A stretch of DNA of 64,000 nt from Ziziphus jujuba (lineage: Eukaryota; Streptophyta; Magnoliopsida; Rosales; Rhamnaceae), in NCBI RefSeq assembly GCF_031755915.1, contig NC_083389.1, positions 14,067,001-14,131,000 on the forward strand. Direction: 5' to 3'. Shown in pieces: positions 1 to 12,600 of the stretch. The notes below the pieces were generated by a model. The model did no database searches. It had not been told where the DNA came from and saw only the letters and a list, made by a program, of their open reading frames with translations. Every line of letters starts with the position of its first letter. Position 1 is the stretch's first letter. The position numbers and the translations under genes are program-made.

Positions 1-1334
1 TTTTTTAATATTTGAATTAATTATACTTTAATATCTTACAATTTAGGAATAATTTGTTTCTGCTTTTAAATTTTAGATGGTTCTATCTAAATCTTCAAAT
101 TTCAATTTGTTACATTTTGTTTTAATTGACGGTATGTTTGGATGGAGATAAAGTTAGTGGGAATTTAATTCTTTAAGGAAAATAATAACTTTTTTGTGTT
201 TGGATATTTATTGTAAAGTAAAAAAGTATGGGTCTGGAAATTAGATTCCCACAAATGTAGAAAAATATGTGAGAAAGTTGTTCCCAAATATATAAATATC
301 ATTTTGAGAATTCGAGAGAAAATAGTTTTGAAATTTTTTTAAAATACATATTTATCTTTAATTTATTATATACTGTTAAATTTAATTATTTATAAATCCC
401 AACTTTTTTATTACTTACCAAACAAATCAAGCGAAAAATTAATTCTTAGGAAACTAAATCCCGAGAATTATTTCCCTCTTAACTTTGATACTTCCCAAAC
501 GGGGCCTGAAATTTTTTGCTAACTGTAATTAGTGATTCCGATATATTTAATCAATATTAAAATATAATTTGATGTGGTTTAGATAATTCAGTTTTAATTT
601 GAATCCTCCTCTCCAATTTATTTAAAAAAAAAGAAGCTTAATTTATTGCAATTTAGTTTTTTTTTGTTTTGGAAAATAAATACATTTTAATATCTTTAAA
701 TCGTTAACAACCATTTCCTAAAATTTTAGTTGAACCAAAATGCAACTGACATATTTTAAATTTGAGAGGTAAATGCAACTTTTCTAAACTATAACATACT
801 AAAATGCAACTAAACTTAAATATTTTTTGTATAAAATGTTTTGTTATTAGATAGTAAATTTTTCATATAATGTAAAGGAAAAAAAATTATAAAAAAAAAA
901 AAGATAATTATATAAAAAGCTATCATAGAATCAAATGCGCCAACCAGGCTTCTAGAATCTAAACATGTAATTCGTGAAGGTATGGTACTATCCGATTGGG
1001 TTTAGAAACCACGTAAGGAATATAATAAGCCAGATAATGAAAAAAATTACAGAAGGGATTTGGAGTCTCTCCTTACAAAGTATTTAACATGCTGTGGAGG
1101 TTGTTTCTCTGGAGGTTAAAATGTCACTTTAATCATTAGTTTTTTTAGGTATAGATAATTTGACAATCCTTTTTTTTTTTTTCTTTTCCTATATTCAAAT
1201 TAATCATAAATTTAATGTTTTCAAATTTTAGGACTATATTTATTAAAACACAGATTTTGAAATAAATTTTCTTCCAAGGTAATTAATCATATATATTGTC
1301 TTCATTAATGTAGATTATCACGAAAATATAACTC
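1..1334. repeat. Left copy of duplicated dioxygenase 5' flank
   Basis: Non-coding AT-rich DNA that matches 25560-26708 base by base over most of its length, with scattered substitutions and small indels. In the right copy this DNA leads into an intact dioxygenase gene; here the gene is missing. The only large difference inside the block is the insertion at 130-506. No gene is seen. Confidence 0.8.
130..506. mobile_element. MITE-like insertion, 377 bp, TSD TGA
   Basis: The duplicate block near 25770 lacks this segment, so the boundary is defined by an empty site: TGA (127-129), element, TGA (507-509). The ends are imperfect inverted repeats with a GTTTGG core (CGGTATGTTTGG at the left, GGCCCCGTTTGG as the reverse complement of the right). 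It has no coding capacity. A three-base duplication and GGCC-GTTTGG ends suggest a PIF/Harbinger or CACTA-type non-autonomous element; the superfamily is inference. Confidence 0.7.
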
Positions 1335-1785
1335 AATTAATCATATATATTGTCCTCATTAATCAATGATCCTATCATTTATTCCCAAGTTTTGACAAGA
1401 AAGTCCAAGGATTTGATGCAGAATGTTATTAATGACAGAAGAAACAGAGCAAACAGAGTGTGTGAGATTGAAAGAGAACTCTGAAGATGCTGAGAATTGA
1501 GCGGTGATCCATAAAACCTTATAAGCAATTATTTGGTTGGTTAATTTCTACTATTAAATAATTTTCAAGATGCTGAGGTAAGATCTAGAGAAATCTTTAC
1601 ATTTGACATAATAATTCATTTTCATTACACCTGAAAAAGTCCCTTACAAATTACAACTCTTCTAAAGAGATTTGACATATACAGTATAGTAAATATACAT
1701 GATCAATTTATTCAGTAGAATTTCCATGTATTTACTCTTATTGGAGTAGCTATTAATAAAACATAGAGTAGAATAATCTTTCTAT

Positions 1786-1910
1786 TTAAGCCCATTCAAA
1801 AACAACAGGAAGCACAGAAATACCCAATGCCAATAACCTCTTCCCCTTCACAACAGTTAGCTGGTTTTGTAATATGTTTTCTCTCTTGTCATGGTTGATG
1901 AGTTACTTAT
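1786..1910 (-). pseudogene. Kunitz inhibitor deletion relic 1
   Basis: The last ~25 codons of a Kunitz gene (compare 40674-40745) are fused directly to the promoter/5' UTR of the same gene (compare 41340-41400). Everything between, including the signal peptide and most of the mature domain, is gone. The same fusion is found at 29812 and 38993. It cannot encode an inhibitor. Confidence 0.75.
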
Positions 1911-1965
1911 TTGTGGTACTTTCTTGTGGTCAAATGTCAATCATATGAGCGGTGGAGAAGAAATG

Positions 1966-2348
1966 TGTGAGATCCCACATCGGTTGGAAAGGGGAACGAA
2001 GCATGCCTTAAAAGAGGATGTGGATACCTTTCCCTTGCGATGCATTTTGACAAAACCGTGCAGGCTGGGCCCAAAGCGGACAATATTGCATGTGGGTGGA
2101 CTGGGCTGTTATAGATGGTATCAGAGTCAGTACCCGGATCGGTGTGCCAGTGAGGATGCTGGGCTCCAAGGGAGGAGGATTGTGAGATGTGGATACCCTA
2201 GGATTGTGAGATGTGGATACTTTTCCCTTGCTATGCGTTTTGACAAAACCGTGCGGGCTGGGCCCAAAACGGATAATATCGCATACGAGACCGTGCGAGC
2301 TGGGCCCAAAACGGATAATATCGCATGCAAGTGGACTGGGCTGTTACA
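1966..2348 (+). mobile_element. TRIM-type LTR element, 383 bp
   Basis: A miniature LTR element. The first LTR begins TGTGAGATCCCACATCGG and ends near 2113 in GGGCTGTTATA. It is followed at 2116 by a primer site TGGTATCAGAG (initiator Met-tRNA type), a very short interior, a polypurine stretch AGGGAGGAGGA (2169-2179) and a second LTR (2181-2348) ending GGGCTGTTACA. The second LTR has lost about 48 bp near its start and carries an internal duplication. The flanks AAATG and AAATT may be a decayed target duplication. There is no coding capacity. Confidence 0.75.
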
Positions 2349-2489
2349 AAATTGAAATTACAAACATGGGAATTACAAACAGTCTTATGGATTGATGCAT
2401 TTTAAATGATATGTAGTGAATAGTCAACAAATTTATCCTAGCCAAGCATTCGCATAAAATAAAATAAACATGTCAAACTTTTATGTCCA

Positions 2490-2690
2490 ATAAAGAAAGA
2501 CTGTCAATTGCCGCATTTTACAGTCCCAGATTTGATGGTGAATTGGGTCATGCATATAGCTTGTTCAGCGCACAATCACGTCAAAAGTGTAGAAGGTATT
2601 GGAGTTCAAGAATTCTATAGAGATCATTTTTTGTTATGTGAGCTTGATAAAAGGTCTTACTTGATTCCCTACAATTATAACATGATGATG
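2490..2690 (+). pseudogene. 2OG-Fe(II) dioxygenase exon-4 relic
   Basis: Matches the last exon of the intact dioxygenases (28920-29110 and, reversed, 15170-14975) from the ERLSIA segment to the C terminus, with frame breaks and substitutions. The upstream exons that carry the iron ligands are absent. Confidence 0.75.
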
Positions 2691-2699
2691 AGCATTACA

Positions 2700-3068
2700 A
2701 CTTGTTACTTCATATAATTCAACCAAACAACACGTATTAATTTAACGTCTCTTATTACCCAAGTAAAAAGGACGTTCAATTAGGAATAACACTTTCTGAC
2801 TCTGAGACCTTGATTTGACTGTAGAAAGTGACTTAAAATTTGCCAGTTTCATAGAGTTGGGGAGGTTTTACTGTTTTGATGAATTTTCTTATTTGAATTA
2901 GCATTTTCATTAATAAGTTTAGTACTTCTTTTGTATCTCTTAACTTGTTCTTAACTTTAATTTCCATGTTTAATCAGATGGTTTAAAAATGTGAGGCAGA
3001 GTTTTAAGAATGACAGAAATAAACAGAGCTAGTTTTATGGATGTTGTGAAGAGATCTAGAGAGATCAT
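2700..3068. repeat. Module flank, copy 1
   Basis: Non-coding DNA that aligns with 31430-31815 and 39660-40045. It is the spacer between dioxygenase relic and Kunitz gene in each of the three modules. In this copy it is cut at 3068 by an LTR insertion. Confidence 0.7.
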
Positions 3069-6000
3069 TGTAACACCCCGTCCCAAATCACACCGGAATC
3101 CGTGCACATTGACCGAGGTTGACCGTTGACCGAGGCAGGCCAAAAGTTGACTTTTTGTTCCAGTTGGAATCTCTAGTTGACCAGGGTACCGTAGCGAAGT
3201 GCATGATGCCCCGAGTTCGTAGACTAGTAGAACGTCGAAAACGGAGCTACGGTTTAAAAGTTATGGGCAAAACAAGTTGAGGTGCAAACAGTCCAAAAGG
3301 TGCCGGGAGTTTACTTTTTCTTGTTGTGTAATTTTGTTTTGACTCTTGTATGGTTGTAAAGTACTCGTTGATATGAGTTCATAAACTAGCGGCACGCTTA
3401 AATCGGACATTTGGTTAAAAAGTTATGGACGTTTAAAGTTCGCCGGATACCGTAATATTTTATTATATCTGACTTAAGTGCATAGTAACGCCACATGTCA
3501 TCACCTAATTGGTCCACGTGGATGAACAGTGTCACCACGGTGGCTTTTATTTGACAAAAATCTCAGGGAGGAGAGAGAAAGAGAGAGAGAGAGAGAGAAA
3601 AACCGACCGGCCGCCGGATTCCGACAAATTTTCCGGCCAATTCACGTTACACGTGCTGGCCAGATGGAAGCCTCTCCCCATTTCTAGCCAAACCCCAAAA
3701 TCTCATGGCCGTTGGTCGCCAGACGCGCCCGGATCGAGGAGGCGAAGCTCGGCGGTGATTTTTCCCTCCACCGCCGGCCACCGCCGTTTGCCCTGTTTCT
3801 GGCCATTTTCAGGCCACATGCGCCAGTCATCCCTCACCACCTCCTCAAGTCCGGCCTAGCCACCAAATTTCACGGCCATCGGACCTCCGACGCGCCGGGA
3901 TCGGAGGGTTGGAATCCTCTCCACTGGTCCCGTTGGAATCCTCTCCCCTTGATCTACAAAACCGCCAAAAATCTCAGCCAACGGCCATCGCATGTGCCGC
4001 CGCCGGCGACGGTTGCCGGTGACCACGGCGGCTCGCCGGAAGTTACTGTTCCGGTGAGTACCCAGTCGCACCGTCGGTCCTTGTCCATTGTTTTCGACCT
4101 CCTGTGTCAGGACCCGTCCAAAGTTCCCCACCGGAACCCTAGACAAGCCCTGATCCCAGGGAAACCCTACCGGACCCTTCTGTGGAAGATCCGGCAGAAC
4201 CTCCCCTAAGGGATGGACTTACCACAAAATTTCCTGCACTGAAAACACACTTCTATAATTGTCCCCTTATTCCTCCCACAGTACTACGAACTGGTTCCAC
4301 AAATTTCAGCACTCCAAAATAAAAATACAGTAAGCCAGTGCAATACAAATACATAAGTGTCCCATACAGTATACAGAGCTTTATGAAGTACTACAAAATA
4401 CAGAATACAGCAAAAGTGAAAGAAATATTACAACTGCAGTAAAAGAAGAACAAGGTACTGCACGAACAAATACAGCGAGGAAGATCAAGTCCGCTCCGAG
4501 TGAACACCGACAACCTGGTACCTAGAGGAACGGAATTTAAGAGTGTGAGATGCTAATCATCTCAGTGAGCGACCCTACTACTCTACACTATAATACCACG
4601 GTAATAGGTATATAAATAATAATTATTTGGAAATAATATTTTCTCTCAAAACCCTTACAATTCTCTCAGTTGGAAAGGTTCCCCTTTTTAAAACATTTTC
4701 ACAAAACCCTTATTCATATTCCCCAAAAACCAAGACATCAAATGAGTATCCGAACAGTAATAAATAAATTTTAATTCCAATACAGCTTTAAAACATTTTA
4801 TTTTTTTAAAACACAGTTCCAAAAATCAGTTGATGCACCCACTATATACCAGTGGCGCCAACAGTACCCAGCGTCCCAAGGTACCGCCAGACAGGAGGTT
4901 ATAGAAAGAAACCGGCATACGGTCGCGTGGCGTCCCACTGCGCCGCTGCTAACCTGGTGTCCCGGCCAAAGGGGGATGGCCACCCTCTCCGATGGCATCC
5001 GCAGGACACCCTCATAATATCACCTGCGCGCTACTCACACCCACCTGCGCGCTAATCATATCCGTGTGCACAATATCCATATCACATATACCATATCACA
5101 TAATCAGAACACCAGTACGTGCACGGTGCATCTAAAAATCATAAAATCCACAATTTAAATTATAAAACAAATTTCACATTTTTCATAAACATAGCGGGCA
5201 TAATCCATCCGCTTGAACCGGGAATTTTCCCACAATTTCTTTGTAATCAATGCCATAAATTCCATGATTTTCAAATCCACCAACTTTCAAATCCATCAAT
5301 TCAAATATCCACATTTTCCCAATAGCATAAATAATGCTCAAAATATCATAATCAAATCTCATAATATTTCATGGGCATATTTTATAAAAATTGAAATCAC
5401 CAACATAACCAAATATTTTCCTTGAAATATTTGAAATTCAAATCGTGCCCAATTTACCATTAAAACCACACCAATTTCAAAATCCTCAAAACCATAAAAT
5501 AATTCCACATGGCATAAATTGGTGAAATGCACATTTTCTTAAATCCGATAAATTCACAATAATTTCCACAATAAATCAAATAAATATTTGGCACATAAAA
5601 ATTAAATTCCAAATATTTAAATCACACATAATATATTCACCAATTAAATTTCCCAAAATTAAATTGAAGGTAGGTCACTCACCTTGTGCACGTATCTCAA
5701 TCAAGATCCTCCGCAGGATTGACTCCGCTACTCGCACGTGCACCTAAAACATCCACAGTACCAAAACCACAAATATTAATATTTTATTCGGGTAATCCCC
5801 AAATGGGTACCCGAGGAGCGAACACCAAACGATAACTAAAATTTACGAATTATATACTGAATCGAAGCTCGAGTGATGCTAATCACAGATCCGGTCTTAA
5901 TTTCCGATGATCGTACCCGACGGGGTCGGAATTTTATCGGGAAGCTTTTCGGGTTTCGGCTCCGCAATTCTCCCAAACCGTCACAAATTGGCGGAAACGG

Positions 6001-8833
6001 AAGTCGTATTTGGGTTCAGGAGGTCGAACACTGCGGACTGGAGCTGGCCAAAATTTCGGGTACTCGCCGGAACAGTATTGTCCGGCGGGCCGCCGCGGTC
6101 ACCAGCAACCGTCGCCGGCGGCGCATGCGTGCGGTGGCCGTTGGCTGTGAAATTTTTCAGACTTGTAGATCGTGAGGAGAGCAATCCAACGGGACCGGCG
6201 GTGAGCAAAACGAAGGTCGGACGGCGGAGAAATCACCGTTTGAAGATTTCCGACCCCTCGCCGGAAAACGCTCCGATTCTGGCGCGTCGGTGGTCCGATG
6301 GCCGTGATTTTTGGTGGGTAGGCCGGACTTGAGGAGAGGATCAAGGCTGTCAGGCGCGTGTGGTCGGAAAATGGACGGAACAGTGTCGATTCGCGGTGGC
6401 CGGCGGTTGAGGGGGAAAAATCGCCGCCAAACTTCGGACGTCCGATCCGGGCGCGTCCGGCGGCCGTTCGCAGTGAAATTTGGAGGTTTTGCCGGAAATG
6501 AGGTGGGCAACCTGGCTGGCCGGTGCGTGTACAGTAACTAGGCCGGAAAACGTGAAAATGACCGGCGGCCGGTGACTCTCTCTCTCTCTCTCCTTCCTCT
6601 CTCTCTTTCTCTCTCTTCCCCGAGTGTTTTAACAAATAAAACCCCGGTGTGACACTGTTCATGCCACGTGGACCAATCAGAAGCTGACACGTGGCATTTC
6701 ACTGTTCATCGACCCAAAAACATTAAAATAATACGGTATCCGGTAAACTTCAAACGTCCATAACTTTTTAACCGGATGTCCGTTTTGAGCGTGCCGCTAG
6801 TCTGTGAACTCGTATCGACGAGCACTTCACAACCATGCATGAGTCAAAGCTCAATTCCCCATAAACAAAAAGTCAACTCCGGCACCCCTTGGACAGTTTG
6901 GTCCGCAACTTGTTTCGTCCATAACTTTCAAACCGTAGCTCCGTTTTCGACGTGCTACCAGTCTGCGAACTCGTGGCATCGTGCACTTCGCCACGGTACC
7001 CTGGTCAACTCGAAATTCCCACAGAATCAAAAAGTCAACTTTTGACCCCTTTCGGTCAACGGTCAACCTCGGTCAACGTGCACGGATTCCGGTGCGATTT
7101 GGGACGGGGTGTTACATCCTGAATCTAAATCCGGCATCCTTTTCTGCCAATTCACGATGGTTTGGGAGAATTGCAAAGTCGAATCCCGAAGGCTTTCCGG
7201 CAAGATTCCGGCCACCTCGGGTCCAATCTTCGGAAAGTAAGACCGAATCCGTGATCCTCATCACTCAAGCTTCGATTCGGTATATAACTCGTAATTTTTA
7301 GATGTCGTTTGTGTTCGCTTCCCGGGTACCCATTTGGGAGTTACCCGATTAAAATATTAATATATTTGGTTGGTATACTGTGGATGTTTTAGGTGCGCGT
7401 ATGAGTAGTGGAGTTGATCTTGGGCAGGATCTTAGCTGATTTACGCTCTTAAGGTGAGTGACCCACCTTTAAAAAATATTTTGGGCAATTAATTATGTTT
7501 AATTGGTATTTAAATTATGCTCATGTGGTACAATTTAATTATGATTTTATTGTGATTTAAATTATTTATTATGCATGAGCAAAGTCTATTTCATTAATAA
7601 TCGTACGTGGTTTTAAGTATTATTTTTCGGGCATAATTGGGTTAAATATTTTATGAAAATATTTGTTTAAATTGGTGGTTTAATTTTATAAATTATGCCC
7701 ACGGTATTTTATTTGTTGAACCTCGTACTACGAGAAAATTATGGTTTTATTTGTTATCGATGTTTTCGTACCGGTTTGTTAAATAAAAATATGTGGGATG
7801 GTAAGTGTAAAATTTTGATATATTTCCCACGGTAATTTTGGAAAATGGTACAGTTGGTTTAATAATTATTTTAGATGCATTCATACAGTATTGGTGTTCT
7901 GGTATATGTATATGTGGTTCAGCGCGCAAGTATTATTATGTCTCCCGTGAGTTGCCATTGGACCGTAGGCAGGCAAGTTTGTTATTGGCCACAGCCGCCC
8001 CCCTCCTTGGCTGGGATGACGGTTTAAGCAGCGGCGCTGTCAGGACGTTTGAAGTTTCTCTCTTTAATCTCCTCGCCAGTCGGTGCTCAGGACGCTGGGT
8101 ATCGGAGGGCATCACCGGTATATGGTGTGGTGCGTCAAGTGTAATTTTTCAGATAAAGTTTCAAACCCCAAAGGTGTTCAAAAATTTATTTATTATAATT
8201 TACTACATTTTAATTATATATATTGGGGTATTTATTTATTTATTTATTGTTTATCAAATGGTTTGATCCCTGGGTTTTCGGGAAGTACGAATATCGGGTT
8301 TTGTGAAATTGTTTTAAAAAGGGAACATTTCCAACGGAGTGATTAGTGAGAGTTTTAAGAGAAAATTTTTATTTCCAACTGTTATTATTATTTATTTATT
8401 AATTGTTGGTATTAATTCAATTCCCTATTTGTTACTATTACTATAAAGGTGTTCAGTAGTTAGGGTCACTCATTGAGATGATTAGCATCTCACGTTTTTA
8501 AGTTCCGTTCCCTTAGGTGCAAGCGGTGATAGACGTTCTTCCGGGGCGAACCAGTTCTCCGCCGCTATCGTGTTTCGAGAAATACTTTTGTACTCATTCC
8601 TTTCAGTTGTATTATTTCTTTCATCTTTGTTGTATTTCTGTCGAATAGCACTTCATAAAGCTCTGTATACTATTTGGATACTTATGTTTTATTTATGCAC
8701 TGGTTTGCCGTTATTGTTGTGGAGTGCTGTAAAATTGTGGAAACAATTTGTAGTTTTGCGGGAGGAATAAGGGGATAAGTATAGAAGTGTGTTTTCAGTG
8801 CAGGTAATTTTTGGTAAGTCCTACCCTTAGGGG
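3069..8833 (+). mobile_element. Large LTR, 3'-truncated, split by a nested LTR
   Basis: Starts TGTAACACCCCGTCCC and shares its whole layout with the LTRs at 10137, 33790 and (reversed) 4105: GTTGACC-rich start, GA-rich tract, Ts/Vs-rich middle and a TGATTAGCATCTCA-like segment near the end. It occupies 3069-4104 and 7117-8833. The last ~98 bp found in the full copies are missing, and it abuts Kunitz 3'-flanking DNA at 8834. No retroviral coding sequence is attached. Open frames inside it are chance products of GC-rich LTR sequence. Assignment to Ty3/gypsy rests only on LTR length and TG...CA ends. Confidence 0.8.
4105..7116 (-). mobile_element. Nested solo LTR, 3012 bp, TSD TCCTG
   Basis: A complete LTR read on the minus strand: TGTAACACCCCGTCCC at 7116 and ...TCCTGACA at 4105, bordered by TCCTG at 4100-4104 and 7117-7121. 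It sits inside the LTR that begins at 3069. One LTR with an intact target duplication and no interior is the product expected from LTR-LTR recombination. Confidence 0.9.
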
Positions 8834-8847
8834 AATCAATATATATT

Positions 8848-9397
8848 TCAAGCCCTTTCAAAAACAACAGGAAGCACAGAACCATCCAATGCCAATAGGC
8901 TCTTCCCATTCTCAACCAGAGAGCCCCCACATTTCCACAAGCAAACCTGCAGGTAGGACAGAGTTCAGCAGGACACCATACGATTCTGTACACATTGCCT
9001 CCCACCTGCTCTTTACTGATGTAGAAGTAGTTCGAATAGCTTCCGTCGTCTCCGGTGACGATTAATCTCCTTTTCGTCTCTGGATCCTGCTCCCCAACCT
9101 TCCAAGCGGTCGATTGAGCACAGATTGTGAATGCAGAGAATGCGACCTTGAAGTTCTTGGTCTCCCTCATCACATTTGCTCCATTTTTCTCCTTCCTCGA
9201 ATGGAGCAAATGTCACAGGGCAGCCTATTGGCCCCGAAACGTTCTCCTGACTGGCGTAAAGCAGGCAGGAGTTGTTCCGGTCGATCAAGGTGAAACGACT
9301 GCCGTTATCAGTAATGGCAGGATTGATGTAGTATTCTACACCGCATTCAAGAGGCTGTCCGGATGTGTCAAGGACGGCCGCCGGAGAGTCATATTGC
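8848..9397 (-). pseudogene. Kunitz inhibitor pseudogene, module 1
   Basis: Aligns with the intact Kunitz gene (40674-41273) from just after the signal peptide to the stop codon. A short insertion around 9175-9195 partly duplicates neighbouring bases (a TTTGCTCCAT-like segment) and breaks the frame. Homology ends near 9390, so the start codon and signal peptide are missing. Residues typical of the family are still readable on both sides of the frameshift, including the VLDTSGQPL start motif and the C-terminal Cys cluster. Confidence 0.85.
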
Positions 9398-9609
9398 CGC
9401 TATATTTCGCTCCTGTTTATAAAGAAATGGATTTTACTTTTTTTTTTTTTTCCCTTGCATGTTAAAGAATTTTAGTGGCAATCTAACACATTAAAATAGA
9501 GTAAACGATAAATTGAAAGGAAAGTAAAAATAAGTTGGAAAAACAAGAAAAATGAACAAATTTTTCCTTGTGTCTTTGTCAACAACCAAATAAGAGCAAA
9601 AATTTCTTA

Positions 9610-12600
9610 GGGTCGTTTAGTAGGCAAGATTGGAGTGGATTGGAATTAGGAATAGGGTTGGGATTCAGATTGAATGGGATAAGAATAATCCAGTTTTCTG
9701 TTTGATGTCAATTCAACAACACTAATTTTTTTTACGTATATAATTATTATTAAATTGAATTTTGAACGAAACAAAATGATTTAATTTAGATAAGTTCAAT
9801 ATTAAATATATATATATATATATATAAGTTCTTTATCTAATTATTTTTTGACAAAATTTATCTAATTAATGTATAAAATCATTACTTTCAACTAGAAAAT
9901 TGCATCTGTTAATCTAGACATCCATAAAGAGGGAAAAAAAAAACTGGAGAAACAAAAATAAAAGGCAAATTAAAAAACTAAAAAAAACAATGGAACACTA
10001 CGAAAAAGGAAAAGAAAAAAAAAATCTAAAAAAAAGAAAACCAAAGAAACAAAGATTTAATTAAAAAAAAAAGAAATAAAAACACAAAGTGTCAAATCGC
10101 AACGGGATAAATTTATTTTACCCTTTACATGGGATTTGTAACATCCCGTCCCAAACTACACTCCAATTTTTGCACGTTGACCGAGGTTGACCGTTGACCG
10201 AGTGGGTCAAAAAGTTGACTTTTTATTCCGGATGAAATTTTTAGTTGACCGTGGTACCGTAGCGAAATACATGATGCCCCGAGTTCGTAGACTAGTAACA
10301 CAACCGAATCGGAGTTACCGTTTAAAAGTTATGAGCAAAACAAGTTAAGATCAAAACTGTCCAAAGGTGTCGGGAGTTGACTTTTTATATTTGTAGAATT
10401 TTGTTTTGACTTTTCTATGGTTGTAAAATACTTGTTGATACGAGTTCATAGACTAGCGACATGCTTAAATTGGACATCTGGTTAAAAAGTTATGGACATG
10501 CAAAGTTTTCCAACTACCGTATAATTTTAATATATTTGGCTTGAGTGAACAGTATATGCCACGTGTCGCAATTTCAGCCAATCCAGTGAGTGAACAGTGT
10601 CACTCATGGGTGGCTTTTCTTCCGGCTAAAACGCTTGAGCCGGGGAAGGAGAGAGAAAGAGGGGAAGAGAGAGAGAGAGAGAGAAACCAACCACCCACCG
10701 TCGGTTAGCCTTTTCCGGCCACCTTTTCCATACACGCGCCACCCCACCTTAAATCCACCTAAAAGCTGGCCGGCCAGCCAAAAATCACGGCCAACCGACC
10801 ACCGACGGGCCCGGATTGAGGCTTTTTCCAGCGGTGGCGTCGATTCCTTCAAATCCAAATTTCTCCCTATTCCGGTCACCGTTTGCCTGACCGTCGGTCC
10901 TATTGAGTTATCCATCACCAGATCTACCTTCTCACCAAAAATCACGGCTAGTGGCCACCGGACGCGCCACCGGTGGTGACGGGTTCCTGTGACCACGGCG
11001 GCTCACCGGGAAATTGACTTTCCGGCGATTTTTCGGTTGCACCGCCCATCCTTTCCCACTAATTCCGACCCTCTGAACCCAAATCCGGTGTCCCCTTTCC
11101 TCAATTCTCAACGGATTGTGAGAATCGAGGGTCTAAAATCCGAGGGCTTTCCGACGAGATTCCGGCCATCTCGAGTCCGATCTCCAGGAAGTAAGACTAG
11201 ATTCGTAATTCTCATGACACAAGTTTCAATTCGGTATATTACTCGTCAATTTTGGTTGTCGTTTGTGTTCGCTCCCTGGATACCCATTTGGGAGTTACCT
11301 GATTAAAATATTAAAATAATTAGTTTTGTGTATTGTGGATATTTTAGGTGCACGTGTGGGTAGTGGAGTTGATCTTACGGAGGATCTCGATTAATACACG
11401 TGCTTTAGATGAGTGACCCACCTTTAAAACTATTTTGGGGTAATTAATTATATTTATTTTATGTTAATTTGATATTTAGAAATATGCTCATGTGGTGGAA
11501 TTTAAATGTAATTGTGGTAAAAAATTTATTTTATATATATATATGCTTATTGATGCTAACTGAAAATTTGGTTTATTAAGGAATTCTTGATTATTATAAT
11601 TGTGATTTAATTGTATTTATTACGCATGAGCAAGGTGTTTTCATTTAATTAATTGTATTTGGATTTTTATATTATTTTTGGGCATGATTTGATTTTAAAT
11701 ATTTCAAGTAAAATATTGGTTTAAGTTTGGTGGTTTCAAATTATATAATTATGCCCTTGGAATATTATTTGATTGATTTTATGATTTGGGGAAAAATTAT
11801 TTGTATATTATCATCGGTGGATTTATGCTGAAAATGTTAAAAAAAATGTGGGATTGTGAATTTGAAAAATGGTATGATTCACAAGGTGAGTTTTGGAAAA
11901 AATGTTATTTTTAAAATAACATGGTTATTTGTTTTATACGCACTCATACAGTACTAGTGTTCTGTACTGTGTATGTGGATGAGCACGCAAGTTATAATAT
12001 CTCCCTTGAGTTGCCATTGGACCGAGGGCAGGCAAGTTTGATATTGGCCATAAACCGCCCCCCTCCATAGCCGGGATGACGGTTTAAGCAGCGGCGCTGT
12101 CAGGACGTCGAAGCGACCGTATGCAAGTTTCTTTTTTTAACCTCCCGCCGGACGGTGCTCGAGACGCTGGGTATCATAGGGCATCACTGGTATATAGTGT
12201 GGTGCGTCAAATATTATTTCTTAGATATAAATTTCAAATCCTAAAGATTTTAAAAATCGTATTTAAATTAAATGTATTTAATTTGTTTTTGTCATCTATT
12301 TATAATTATTTAAATTATATTTTTCATATTGTTTATTTAATAAATTTTATGAATTATATATTGAATTTTTCCTTTATGTTATATTCCTTTAATGCAAGTA
12401 TTCTAAATTTATTTTACTATATTTCATTACATTTTATTCGTAATGGGATTATTTAATTATCTATTAAATTAATTATTCATTGATTTTTTGGGGCATAAAA
12501 GATTGGGTTTTGCAAAAATGTTTTAAACGGAGAACCTTTCCAATAAAGTGAATGGTGAGGGTTTTGAGAGAAAATATTATTTTCAATTAATTATTATTTA

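Noticed and set aside
3509..6662. Several open frames of 90-190 codons on both strands, rich in Arg, Pro and Ser
   Set aside because: They lie inside the large LTRs, recur in the GC-rich part of each copy in different frames, and match no protein family. They are chance frames.
10590..11306. Open frames of 105-130 codons
   Set aside because: Same LTR segment as above in the copy at 10137-13148; frames are not conserved between copies.
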